Origin: Thiobacillus sp. UBA2186
GTDB taxonomy: Bacteria; Pseudomonadota; Gammaproteobacteria; Burkholderiales; Thiobacillaceae
DNA length: 8,766 bases
Assembly (NCBI GenBank): GCA_002327405.1
Contig: DCVO01000049.1
Span: 6,438 to 15,203 of the forward strand
Reading direction: 5' to 3'
Both the position numbers and the translations under genes were made by a program. Below the pieces are notes generated by a model, which saw only the letters and a list, made by a program, of their open reading frames with translations, had not been told where the DNA came from and made no database searches. Position 1 is the stretch's first letter. Each line of letters starts with the position of its first letter. Below, piece by piece: positions 1 to 5,682 of this stretch.

Positions 1-29
1 CCCTGGTTCGAGCCCAGGTCGGGGAGCCA
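1..29 (+). tRNA. 3' end of a tRNA, probably tRNA-Asn (5' part outside window)
   Basis: The window opens inside a tRNA. A T-arm with a perfect 5-bp stem is visible (CCTGG at 2-6, loop TTCGAGC at 7-13, CCAGG at 14-18). It is followed by the 3' acceptor strand TCGGGGA (19-25), a G discriminator (26) and an encoded CCA (27-29). The 5' acceptor strand must then read TCCCCGA, beginning with U. A U1 start with discriminator G fits tRNA-Asn best, and tRNA-Gln is the main alternative. The anticodon lies outside the window, so the amino acid is an inference. A terminator follows directly, so this is the last or only gene of its transcript. Confidence 0.85.
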
Positions 30-38
30 AGAAATGCC

Positions 39-68
39 AAAAAGCCCGCAGAAATGCGGGCTTTTTTA
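39..68 (+). terminator. Intrinsic terminator of the tRNA transcript
   Basis: A perfect hairpin has arms at 39-50 (AAAAAGCCCGCA) and 55-66 (TGCGGGCTTTTT) around a GAAA tetraloop of the GNRA type. It runs into a T tract at 61-67. It lies 10 bp after the tRNA CCA end and upstream of the lipoprotein gene, which therefore probably has its own promoter in the short stretch 69-115. Confidence 0.92.
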
Positions 69-115
69 TTTCCTACTACTCGCTCGATAAACTGGCTAAA
101 GTGAAAAAAACTGCT

Positions 116-121
116 GGAGAG
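116..121 (+). promoter_or_regulatory. Ribosome binding site deciding the ATG at 128
   Basis: GGAGAG at 116-121 sits 6 nt before the ATG at 128. An in-frame GTG at 101 lacks such a site and would put charged residues in front of the signal peptide. The ATG at 128 is therefore the better start. Confidence 0.75.
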
Positions 122-127
122 CGAACC

Positions 128-685
128 ATGAAAAACGCCTTTTTGTTATTGCTGGCCGTGCTGTTGTGGAGTTGCGATACCCCGCGCAGCTACGGTCCCG
201 AGACTCCTTACTACCGTTTTCCCGCCGACAGCCGGCTGGTGCTGAACCGGACACTGGAAATTCCCGCCGGCTGGGCGACGGTGCGTCTGCAGTACGGCAA
301 GGTGGTGCCTTTCGGCCATGTAAGCGAACAAGCGCCGCACTGCATTCTCGAGATCGACACGGTGCGCCCTGAGCCGCAGCGCGTGGAGCCGGATACTTTC
401 GCCATCGTCAAGGTGACGCGCAGCGAGAGCACGCTGGCGGCTGCATCTTCCGGTTTCTTTTTCTTCATCGGCAGCGTCTGGGCAGACGCCGACCGGCCCG
501 TGCAGATGTTCTACAAGACCGTTTTCACCCTGAGGTCCGAGAAGCAGCCGGGCGTGAGATGGCTGACCTGCCAGAGCGACCAGTATGCCGCCGGCATCAG
601 CATGCCCGAGCATCTGACCGTGCCGGAAATCCGGCAGGCCTTGGGCGATATGTTTACGCTGGAATTGCCCGCCACGAAGATGTAA
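128..685 (+). CDS. Predicted lipoprotein of unknown function
   Basis: 185 residues. The N-terminus has a Lys at position 2, a Leu-rich core at 5-13 and a lipobox-like L-W-S-C ending at Cys16. This suggests a signal-peptidase II lipoprotein, although Trp at -2 is atypical. Asp17 at the +2 position would, by the enterobacterial Lol rule, favour retention in the inner membrane. The mature part has no transmembrane segment apart from a short hydrophobic patch near 109-116. Cys72 and Cys148 could form a disulfide in the periplasm. I do not recognise the family with confidence; it resembles small conserved hypothetical lipoproteins of proteobacteria. The gene stands alone between a tRNA terminator and a convergent gene whose stop codon is 12 bp away. 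No function is assigned. Confidence 0.8.
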   Translation: MKNAFLLLLAVLLWSCDTPRSYGPETPYYRFPADSRLVLNRTLEIPAGWATVRLQYGKVVPFGHVSEQAPHCILEIDTVRPEPQRVEPDTFAIVKVTRSESTLAAASSGFFFFIGSVWADADRPVQMFYKTVFTLRSEKQPGVRWLTCQSDQYAAGISMPEHLTVPEIRQALGDMFTLELPATKM

Positions 686-687
686 GG

Positions 688-706
688 CTGGCCGCAGTCA
701 GGCCAG
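688..706. terminator. Weak hairpin between convergent stop codons
   Basis: CTGGCC (688-693) and GGCCAG (701-706) form a 6-bp stem with a 7-nt loop, extendable by one G-U pair. It begins just after the lipoprotein stop and covers the stop codon of the glutaminase gene on the other strand. No T tract follows on either strand, so a terminator role is only possible. Confidence 0.3.
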
Positions 707-2521
707 TGCCGTAATCCACTGGGTGGCTCTTCGCAGCTTGGTGGCGATGTCCTTGGCCAGGTTTTCCAGCAAGGCGAATTTGAGCTTGGGGAACTGATCC
801 GCCAGGCGGTTTATGTCGGCAATCTCCAGGATCAGGCATTTGACTTCCGTGTCTGCAAAGACGGAAGCGCTGCGATTGGTTTGGCCCAGCAGCGCCATTT
901 CGCCGAAGTTCATGCCTGGGCCGAGCGAGGCGATGCGTTGGTGCGCGCCGTCGCTGAGCGGCACCAGGATGCTGACGTTGCCGGACTCGATGAAGAAGAC
1001 GCGCCCGTCGCCGGTCTGGCCGGATGTCAGTATCCATTCTCCGGGCGCGAAGGTCTGCCGGCGCGAGAAGCCTTTGACCTCGTCCAGCAATTCTGCGGAT
1101 ACGCCTTCGAACAGCGGCGAGTCGGCAAGCGAGCGCGTGTTGGATGGTTTCTGGGAAACATCGCAGAACAGGCGGTTTTCGCACCACTCTACGGCCAGGT
1201 CGTTGTCTTCGAAACTCAGGAAGCCGTGATCGCCGTTCGGTACCAGCTTGCTCAACGGTTCCATGATGGCAGGTCGGTTGTGGATCCGTGAAAAGACCAC
1301 GGCGATGTCTTCCTGCCGAAAGTTTATGCGTGCCTGGTTGAGGAGCCGTGCGGCGCTCTCGGAAATGCCCGCGACTTGCTGCATGTCGAGAATGAAGCTG
1401 TGGCTTTCCGGGGCCAGTTCGCGCATTCGCCTGATGACGAATTCCACGCTGTCCACGGCGAGATAGCCATGCAGCGCCAGGTATTTGATACGGTGGGCAT
1501 GCTCGTTCAGGTGCGCGCGCAACTCAGGCGCCGGCTGCCGCTTGGACGGCGCATCCGCACCCGTGTAGATGCGGGTCAATGCCATGCTCGCGTTGCTGGT
1601 CCGGGTGAAGGCGTGCAGGCTGAAGTCCCTGGAAAGCCGCTTGCAGGCCTCGATGCCGCGCACGCTGTTGCCCTTTTCGTCCAGCCGCGGGGAAAAGATG
1701 CCGATGCCGAAGCGGCCCGGGAGCACGGCGATGATGCCGCCGCCCACCCCGCTTTTTGCGGGCATGCCGACTTCGTAGAGCCAGCTGCCGGCGTAGTCGT
1801 ACATGCCGCAGGTAGCCATGACGCTCAGCACCGGCTCGACGTGTTCGGCTGGCAGCGCGTGCACACCGGTGAGCGGATGCACTCCCCCATTGGCCAGGGT
1901 CGCTGCCATGTAGGCCAGATCCTTGCAACTGACCAGGATGGAGCACTGGCGGAAATAGTTTTCCAGCGATTGCATGGGATCGCCGTCTATGATCCCGAAA
2001 TTCTTCAACATCCAGGCGATGGCGCGGTTGCGAAACCCCGTTTCGCTCTCCGAACGGTATACCGACTCGTCTACCTCGACGGTTCGGCCCATGAAGGCGC
2101 CCATCGAGGCTTCGATTCGCCGCCATTGTGCGGCAGGAGTGCCGCCACCCACCAGGCCGGTGCTGGCAATTGCACCAGCATTGATCATTGGATTGAGCGG
2201 TGCACCAGTTTGGGGATCGAGACTGATGGAGTTGAAGGCATCGCCGCTGGGCTCCACCCCGACCCGCTTCGACATGAAGCCTCGCCCTTGATCCGACAGG
2301 GCTGTGGCATAAACGAAGGGTTTGGATATCGACTGGATGGTGAAAGTCTGGTCGGCGTCGCCCACGCAATATGCCACGCCATCCATGGTAACCAGGCAGA
2401 TCCCAAGCCAGTTCGGGTCGGCCTTGGTCAGTTCCGGGATGTAGCTTGCCAGTTGGCCGCCATGGAGGCACGCAAGTTGAGCATGGAGGTTTTCCAGGTA
2501 GGACTGGATCGGGGATTGCAT
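698..2521 (-). CDS. glsA: Glutaminase A with C-terminal STAS and cyclic-nucleotide-binding domains
   Basis: 607 residues, about twice the ~310 of a plain glutaminase. Residues ~10-305 are a serine-dependent glutaminase, which converts L-glutamine to L-glutamate and ammonia. The catalytic S-x-x-K is Ser64-Ile-Ser-Lys67. The other substrate-contact residues known for the E. coli enzymes appear conserved: Asn114 (in NAGAI), Glu158, Asn165, Tyr189, Tyr241 and Val259. Residues ~340-445 look like a STAS domain, with Ser389 at the position of the phosphorylated Ser of SpoIIAA-type proteins. Residues ~465-590 are a CNBD. Its phosphate-binding cassette has Phe539-Gly-Glu541 and Arg550-Ser-Ala552, so binding of cAMP or cGMP is plausible. 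No signal peptide is seen, so it is cytoplasmic. The start at 2521 keeps the full glutaminase N-terminus; only a weak GGAA lies upstream. Expression or activity may be tied to cyclic nucleotide made by the nearby cyclase (inference). The enzyme call is firm and the regulatory reading is not. Confidence 0.93.
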   Translation of the reverse strand: MQSPIQSYLENLHAQLACLHGGQLASYIPELTKADPNWLGICLVTMDGVAYCVGDADQTFTIQSISKPFVYATALSDQGRGFMSKRVGVEPSGDAFNSISLDPQTGAPLNPMINAGAIASTGLVGGGTPAAQWRRIEASMGAFMGRTVEVDESVYRSESETGFRNRAIAWMLKNFGIIDGDPMQSLENYFRQCSILVSCKDLAYMAATLANGGVHPLTGVHALPAEHVEPVLSVMATCGMYDYAGSWLYEVGMPAKSGVGGGIIAVLPGRFGIGIFSPRLDEKGNSVRGIEACKRLSRDFSLHAFTRTSNASMALTRIYTGADAPSKRQPAPELRAHLNEHAHRIKYLALHGYLAVDSVEFVIRRMRELAPESHSFILDMQQVAGISESAARLLNQARINFRQEDIAVVFSRIHNRPAIMEPLSKLVPNGDHGFLSFEDNDLAVEWCENRLFCDVSQKPSNTRSLADSPLFEGVSAELLDEVKGFSRRQTFAPGEWILTSGQTGDGRVFFIESGNVSILVPLSDGAHQRIASLGPGMNFGEMALLGQTNRSASVFADTEVKCLILEIADINRLADQFPKLKFALLENLAKDIATKLRRATQWITALA

Positions 2522-2687
2522 GTGCGTTCCGTCATGACTTGATTAGCCTGACGAACATGCAAAACTTGTACCACTATTTTCATGGCCGTGCCAGGCCGGG
2601 ATTTCTCTTGAATGCTCTCAAGCGCGCTTCACTTCAAGCGTCCATGACGCGCCAGGTGATCATATCCACAAGAGGTTGAGCGGATGT

Positions 2688-2732
2688 ATCCGGAAACCGC
2701 CGGGGCGTCGCGTTCGGGCGGCGAAACCGGAT
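2688..2732. repeat. Imperfect inverted repeat in the intergenic region
   Basis: ATCCGG (2688-2693) pairs with CCGGAT (2727-2732), and CCGCC (2697-2701) pairs with GGCGG (2717-2721). An asymmetric A-rich internal loop separates the two stems. No T tract follows, so it is not a standard terminator. Role unknown. Confidence 0.4.
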
Positions 2733-2928
2733 GCGGGTTTGAATCCTGGGGCGGGAAGAGAGGGGCATTATGGCCGTCCGCGGCAGAATTGAACCCAATG
2801 GATGCTTCGATGGCGGCACTGTTTGTGAAGGTATTCTTGCCTGCATCGTTCGGGATGCGGGTCATTGCAATTTTGCATGATCGATTTGGCCAAGGATAAA
2901 CATTTATTTTTTTGGATTAGTAGCACCT

Positions 2929-2982
2929 TTGGGCAAATAGCATTTAATGAGAACCAATCTATCATTTGTAAAGTTGCCCCAA
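2929..2982 (+). promoter_or_regulatory. Dyad in the leader or promoter of the FecR-domain gene
   Basis: TTGGGCAA (2929-2936) is complementary to TTGCCCCAA (2974-2982) with one bulged C. Inside it, ATAG (2937-2940) can pair with CTAT (2959-2962). It ends about 40 bp before the start codon, in AT-rich DNA. It could be an operator or a 5' leader hairpin. I cannot tell which, and chance is not excluded. Confidence 0.3.
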
Positions 2983-3007
2983 GAAAAAGCTCTATTAACC
3001 AGCAAAA

Positions 3008-3014
3008 AGGGAGA
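3008..3014 (+). promoter_or_regulatory. Ribosome binding site deciding the ATG at 3022
   Basis: AGGGAGA sits 7 nt before the ATG at 3022. An earlier in-frame ATG at 2947 lies in the AT-rich leader without a good site and would bury the signal peptide 25 residues in. The start at 3022 is preferred. Confidence 0.85.
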
Positions 3015-3021
3015 TACCCAA

Positions 3022-3465
3022 ATGTCAATCATCCGGTTCCTGTTCTGTATTCTTCTCGGTTTAAGCCTGCCTGTCATGGCGGAAGGGCCCGCCATCGGCT
3101 ACGTCAAAACGGTGAAAGGTGATGCGGTAGTGGTTACCGATGGCAAACAGGTCAAGGCAGAAATCGGAACCCCGGTTTTAAATGGCAGCACGCTGAAGAC
3201 GGGTACAAACGCCTCCTTGGGGGTCACTTTCAAGGACAACACCGTCATGTCATTCGGCCCCAACACCGAACTCACCGTGGACGAGTACATCTATTCGCCC
3301 AACAAGGGAAAATTGAAGCTCGGCGCCACCATGGCCAAAGGCACGCTGGCCTATCTCTCAGGGGCAATCGCAAAGATCAAGCCGGATGCGGTGTCGGTCA
3401 AGACGCCCACGGGAACGATCGGCGTGCGGGGCACGCATTTTGTGCTGAAAGTGGAAGAAGAATAA
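3022..3465 (+). CDS. Small exported FecR-domain protein
   Basis: 147 residues. A signal peptide spans residues 1-20 (hydrophobic core 4-18, likely cleavage after Val-Met-Ala20). The rest is essentially one FecR domain: a Gly26-Tyr-Val start, the Gly33-Asp-Ala turn, the hydrophobic pattern L-K-T-G-T-N-A (58-64), the V-x-F-K-D-N stretch (68-73) and the closing Thr-Pro-Thr-Gly-Thr-Ile-Gly-Val-Arg-Gly segment (128-137). It lacks the N-terminal anti-sigma region and membrane segment of true FecR, and no sigma factor gene is nearby. Regulation of iron uptake should therefore not be assumed. Stand-alone periplasmic FecR domains are often encoded beside OmpA or CHASE2-cyclase genes and are thought to act in envelope sensing or as binding modules. 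It is the first gene of an apparent operon; the next start is 18 bp after its stop. Confidence 0.88.
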   Translation: MSIIRFLFCILLGLSLPVMAEGPAIGYVKTVKGDAVVVTDGKQVKAEIGTPVLNGSTLKTGTNASLGVTFKDNTVMSFGPNTELTVDEYIYSPNKGKLKLGATMAKGTLAYLSGAIAKIKPDAVSVKTPTGTIGVRGTHFVLKVEEE

Positions 3466-3483
3466 ACCTGGAGGGCATCAACC

Positions 3484-4524
3484 ATGAGAGTCGCTCTCTA
3501 CAGCCTGGCGTTGGCGTTCGGTCTGATTGCGCAGGCATGCGCTGCCAAATCATATGTCGTGCTTCTGAAAAGCCCGTTTGAAGCGGAGAACCACGTTCAC
3601 ATCATCAACAAGGCGGGCGTGTTCGGCATAAACAATCCGGGTTACGGCACGGTAATCGACAGGAATATCCAGACAGTTCACCGCTACGAGCCCGCACAGA
3701 TCGATGCGGAATTTGGCGATGCGCTCGAAAGCATGTCCGCAATACTGGCTGCCGGCCTTCCATCACTGCCGCATTCCTACACGGCACTGTTGGCGCTTCC
3801 TCAAGGTCCGCTTGGAAAAATCGTGGTGTCCAGCGGAGAGACGAATATCGTTCTGGAGAAAGACGGACTGGCAATGCTGATCGACGGTTTCTCCGATGAG
3901 CCGTTTCAGGTGGGCTCGCGATTGATCGAGAATGACTTCGGGTCCGCGCTACAGTCCATGAACGAGATCATAGAGGCCGGTTTCAGGCCGCTGTCTTACA
4001 TTGTTCTGTTGGAGGATCCAGACGGCGGCGTAGGTAAAGTCATCATCGACGATGCCAGGGGCAAGGCCTTGATCGACGAAGCAGGCAAGGCTGTGGACAT
4101 GGGGGCCGAGCTGATGGGCGAGCAGATATTCAAGGTCGATGAAAAGGCGATCAAGCAAGATTTTGGGCAAGCGCTGGATTCCACGCCTATCCTGCCGGCC
4201 AAATATGTTATCGAGTTCCAGAGTGGCGGCACCAGGCTCGCCATGGGCTCGCAGGCAGTGGCCGACAAGATGCTGGAGGACGTCAAGACCCGCCCGGCGC
4301 CGGTTGTAAGCATCGACGCGCATGCCGATACCGTCGGCAAGAGCGCGCTTAACGAGAAACTATCGAGGCAGCGTGCCGAGCTTGTTGCCAGAATGATACG
4401 GGACAAGGCAATCGAGCCGCTGGCAATGGAGATGCAGTCCTATGGCGAGCGCCGGCTTTTCATCAATACGCCGGACAATACGCCGGAAATCCGGAATCGA
4501 AGGGTGGAAGTGACAGTGCGCTGA
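3484..4524 (+). CDS. Exported protein with three tandem repeats and a C-terminal OmpA peptidoglycan-binding domain
   Basis: 346 residues, with GGAGGG at 3470-3475, 8 nt before the ATG. A signal peptide covers ~1-21 (cleavage near Ala-Cys-Ala-Ala). Cys19 does not sit in a good lipobox, so a soluble periplasmic or wall-bound protein is more likely than a lipoprotein. Three tandem units follow, starting at Ser23-Tyr, Ser98-Tyr and Ser171-Tyr. Each begins S-Y-x-x-L-L and ends with an (E/D)-F-G-x-A-L-x-S motif at 76, 151 and 226, exactly 75 residues apart. Residues ~240-346 are an OmpA-like domain. Asp282 (in H-A-D-T-V-G) and Arg297 (in L-S-R-Q-R-A) match the pair that binds diaminopimelate in peptidoglycan. 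I do not recognise the repeat family. The OmpA domain probably tethers the repeats to the cell wall (inference). It is likely co-transcribed with the FecR-domain gene. Confidence 0.88.
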   Translation: MRVALYSLALAFGLIAQACAAKSYVVLLKSPFEAENHVHIINKAGVFGINNPGYGTVIDRNIQTVHRYEPAQIDAEFGDALESMSAILAAGLPSLPHSYTALLALPQGPLGKIVVSSGETNIVLEKDGLAMLIDGFSDEPFQVGSRLIENDFGSALQSMNEIIEAGFRPLSYIVLLEDPDGGVGKVIIDDARGKALIDEAGKAVDMGAELMGEQIFKVDEKAIKQDFGQALDSTPILPAKYVIEFQSGGTRLAMGSQAVADKMLEDVKTRPAPVVSIDAHADTVGKSALNEKLSRQRAELVARMIRDKAIEPLAMEMQSYGERRLFINTPDNTPEIRNRRVEVTVR

Positions 4525-4631
4525 AATCCGGATTGGGCACGAAGCTGGATACTGGTTTCAGCGGCCATGAATCGAGTGCGCTGGGCGATCGTTAATTTGT
4601 TTGTTCGGTGTGGCCTCAGGAAAGTTTATTC

Positions 4632-4637
4632 AGGGAG
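4632..4637 (+). promoter_or_regulatory. Ribosome binding site deciding the ATG at 4646
   Basis: AGGGAG at 4632-4637 is 8 nt before the ATG at 4646. An in-frame TTG at 4601 gives a longer frame but has no comparable site. The ATG is preferred. Confidence 0.8.
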
Positions 4638-4645
4638 AAATAGGG

Positions 4646-5647
4646 ATGTCGTCGGTTTTTCAGAACCTGCTCGCAGGCGAGATCGAAAAGATTCGGCGTC
4701 TTGGCATCCGCGTCGGCCTTGAAGCGAACGCACATGTTTTCCAGGAAGGCGACGAGGCCGATTATCTTTATTTTGTCGATGATGGACAGGTCTCTCTCTA
4801 CATCGAGAAATTCAACACCAAGATCGAGATACAGAAAGCCGTGGCCGGCGACTGGTTCGGCGAGATGGCGGTATACAGCGGCGGCCGGCGCACCGCATCG
4901 GCAGTGGCGGTGGAGGACACCTCTTTCCTGCGGGTGTCGAAGACGGATTTCCACAGGATGCTCGGCAGCGAGCCGGAAATCGAGCGCAAGCTGCGCGAGA
5001 TCATCGACAACCGCAACGAGAAGCTGGTGCTCGAAGAAAAGATGGTAAGCCTGGATGGCGGCCGCGACATGCACATCGGCATCAAGGGCGACCCGTCGCT
5101 GCGCGAGTCCGCGATGGAGCGTCCCCGCTACGAGAGCATCGTGGACCGTTTCCTGCCCCAGCTGGTGGAACGCTTCGAGGACATGCTGCTCAACCGCACC
5201 GTGCACCGCATCCAGATCGGCTTCAACAATGGGGAAATACGGCTGTCGACCCTGCTTGATCCCTTTGCCGAGGAATTCCACCCGGCCTTGAGGCTGCTGG
5301 ACGCTTCATACGTGGAACGGCATTTCCCCAGGGTCGACTACCAGCGCAAGGCCAGGATCATCCGCAACATTTACAAAACTGTCAGCGAGGACGGCCTGTT
5401 CCCGGAACTGCCCCGTCATCTGCTGCACGGTTTCAACGAATATTTCGGCAAATGGGAGGCGGTGCCGCCGGAGAGCCTTGCAAAAACAATCGCGCAGCTT
5501 CCGGTCCTGCGCAGCATCCCCAACTTTTACGTGCGCAGCTGCACCATCAATATTCTCAAGGACGCCATCCACATGCAGTTCAATTGCGACGGCACGCACA
5601 TCGTGAGCGCCCGCGGCTACGAACGCTTCCTTGAGGAAAATATCTAG
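4646..5647 (+). CDS. Cyclic-nucleotide-binding protein with an unassigned C-terminal region
   Basis: 333 residues, cytoplasmic (no signal peptide or membrane segment). Residues ~10-125 form a CNBD of the CAP/PKA-R type. The glycine turn lies around Glu34-Gly35, and the phosphate-binding cassette has Phe71-Gly-Glu-Met-Ala75 and Arg81-Arg-Thr-Ala84, close to the cAMP-binding consensus. A charged, probably helical linker (~108-135) leads to a C-terminal region of ~175 residues (~158-333) that I cannot assign. It has no helix-turn-helix like Crp, no kinase motifs and no GGDEF or EAL signature. It contains an Arg/Lys-rich stretch around 234-240 and Cys299 and Cys314. It is therefore not a Crp-family transcription factor and is more likely an allosteric effector. 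It lies 121 bp after the OmpA-repeat gene on the same strand, so it may share the operon or have its own promoter. It ends 29 bp from the end of the convergent cyclase, a likely source of its ligand. Confidence 0.88.
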   Translation: MSSVFQNLLAGEIEKIRRLGIRVGLEANAHVFQEGDEADYLYFVDDGQVSLYIEKFNTKIEIQKAVAGDWFGEMAVYSGGRRTASAVAVEDTSFLRVSKTDFHRMLGSEPEIERKLREIIDNRNEKLVLEEKMVSLDGGRDMHIGIKGDPSLRESAMERPRYESIVDRFLPQLVERFEDMLLNRTVHRIQIGFNNGEIRLSTLLDPFAEEFHPALRLLDASYVERHFPRVDYQRKARIIRNIYKTVSEDGLFPELPRHLLHGFNEYFGKWEAVPPESLAKTIAQLPVLRSIPNFYVRSCTINILKDAIHMQFNCDGTHIVSARGYERFLEENI

Positions 5648-5659
5648 ACTGGATGCGAG

Positions 5660-5682
5660 GCGCGCATGCCGCGCGTTTATTT
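5660..5682 (+). terminator. Possible terminator after the CNBD gene
   Basis: GCGCG (5660-5664) and CGCGC (5670-5674) form a short GC-only stem with a 5-nt loop, followed by GTTTATTT. It lies in the 29 bp between two convergent genes. The stem is only 5 bp and the T tract is interrupted, so the call is weak. Confidence 0.35.

Larger units (their letters stand above)
2522..3021. other. Divergent intergenic region, ~500 bp, no convincing gene
   Basis: This stretch separates the divergent glutaminase and FecR-domain genes and should hold both promoters. The part at about 2560-2860 is GC-rich like coding DNA, but no reading frame on either strand gives a recognisable protein. It may be non-coding, a decayed gene or an unrecognised small RNA. 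The part at about 2865-3010 is markedly AT-rich and promoter-like. Visible local structure includes an imperfect hairpin at 2688-2732, a short inverted repeat TGCAA-TT-TTGCA at 2866-2877, the palindrome TTGGCCAA at 2886-2893, a T-rich run at 2903-2913 and a dyad at 2929-2982. No promoter matches the consensus well enough to be called firmly. Confidence 0.6.

Noticed and set aside
1..29. tRNA 3' end as an integration (att) site of a mobile island
   Set aside because: No second copy of the tRNA end and no integrase gene were found in the window.
101..127. Upstream GTG start for the lipoprotein gene
   Set aside because: No ribosome binding site precedes it, and the GGAGAG at 116-121 fits the ATG at 128.
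1376..2542. Long + strand frame of 388 codons opposite the glutaminase gene
   Set aside because: Shadow of a GC-rich gene on the other strand; His/Gly/Ala-rich product without any domain.
2734..2746. tRNA T-loop-like sequence GGGTTTGAATCC
   Set aside because: The flanking bases do not pair into a T-stem and no cloverleaf surrounds it.
2824..2838. Crp-like half site TGTGA with 6-nt spacing
   Set aside because: The second half (TCTTG) matches TCACA at only two positions.
2684..2899. Possible 71-codon gene on the + strand
   Set aside because: It has a fair AGAGG site, but the product shows no domain, signal or convincing composition, and overlapping frames exist on the other strand. Kept only as a note in the findings.
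4486..4534. Repeated GAAATCCGGA (4486-4495 and 4523-4532) and palindrome AATCCGGATT at the end of the OmpA gene
   Set aside because: Short matches, one inside coding sequence. Similar strings occur elsewhere in coding DNA, so chance is likely.
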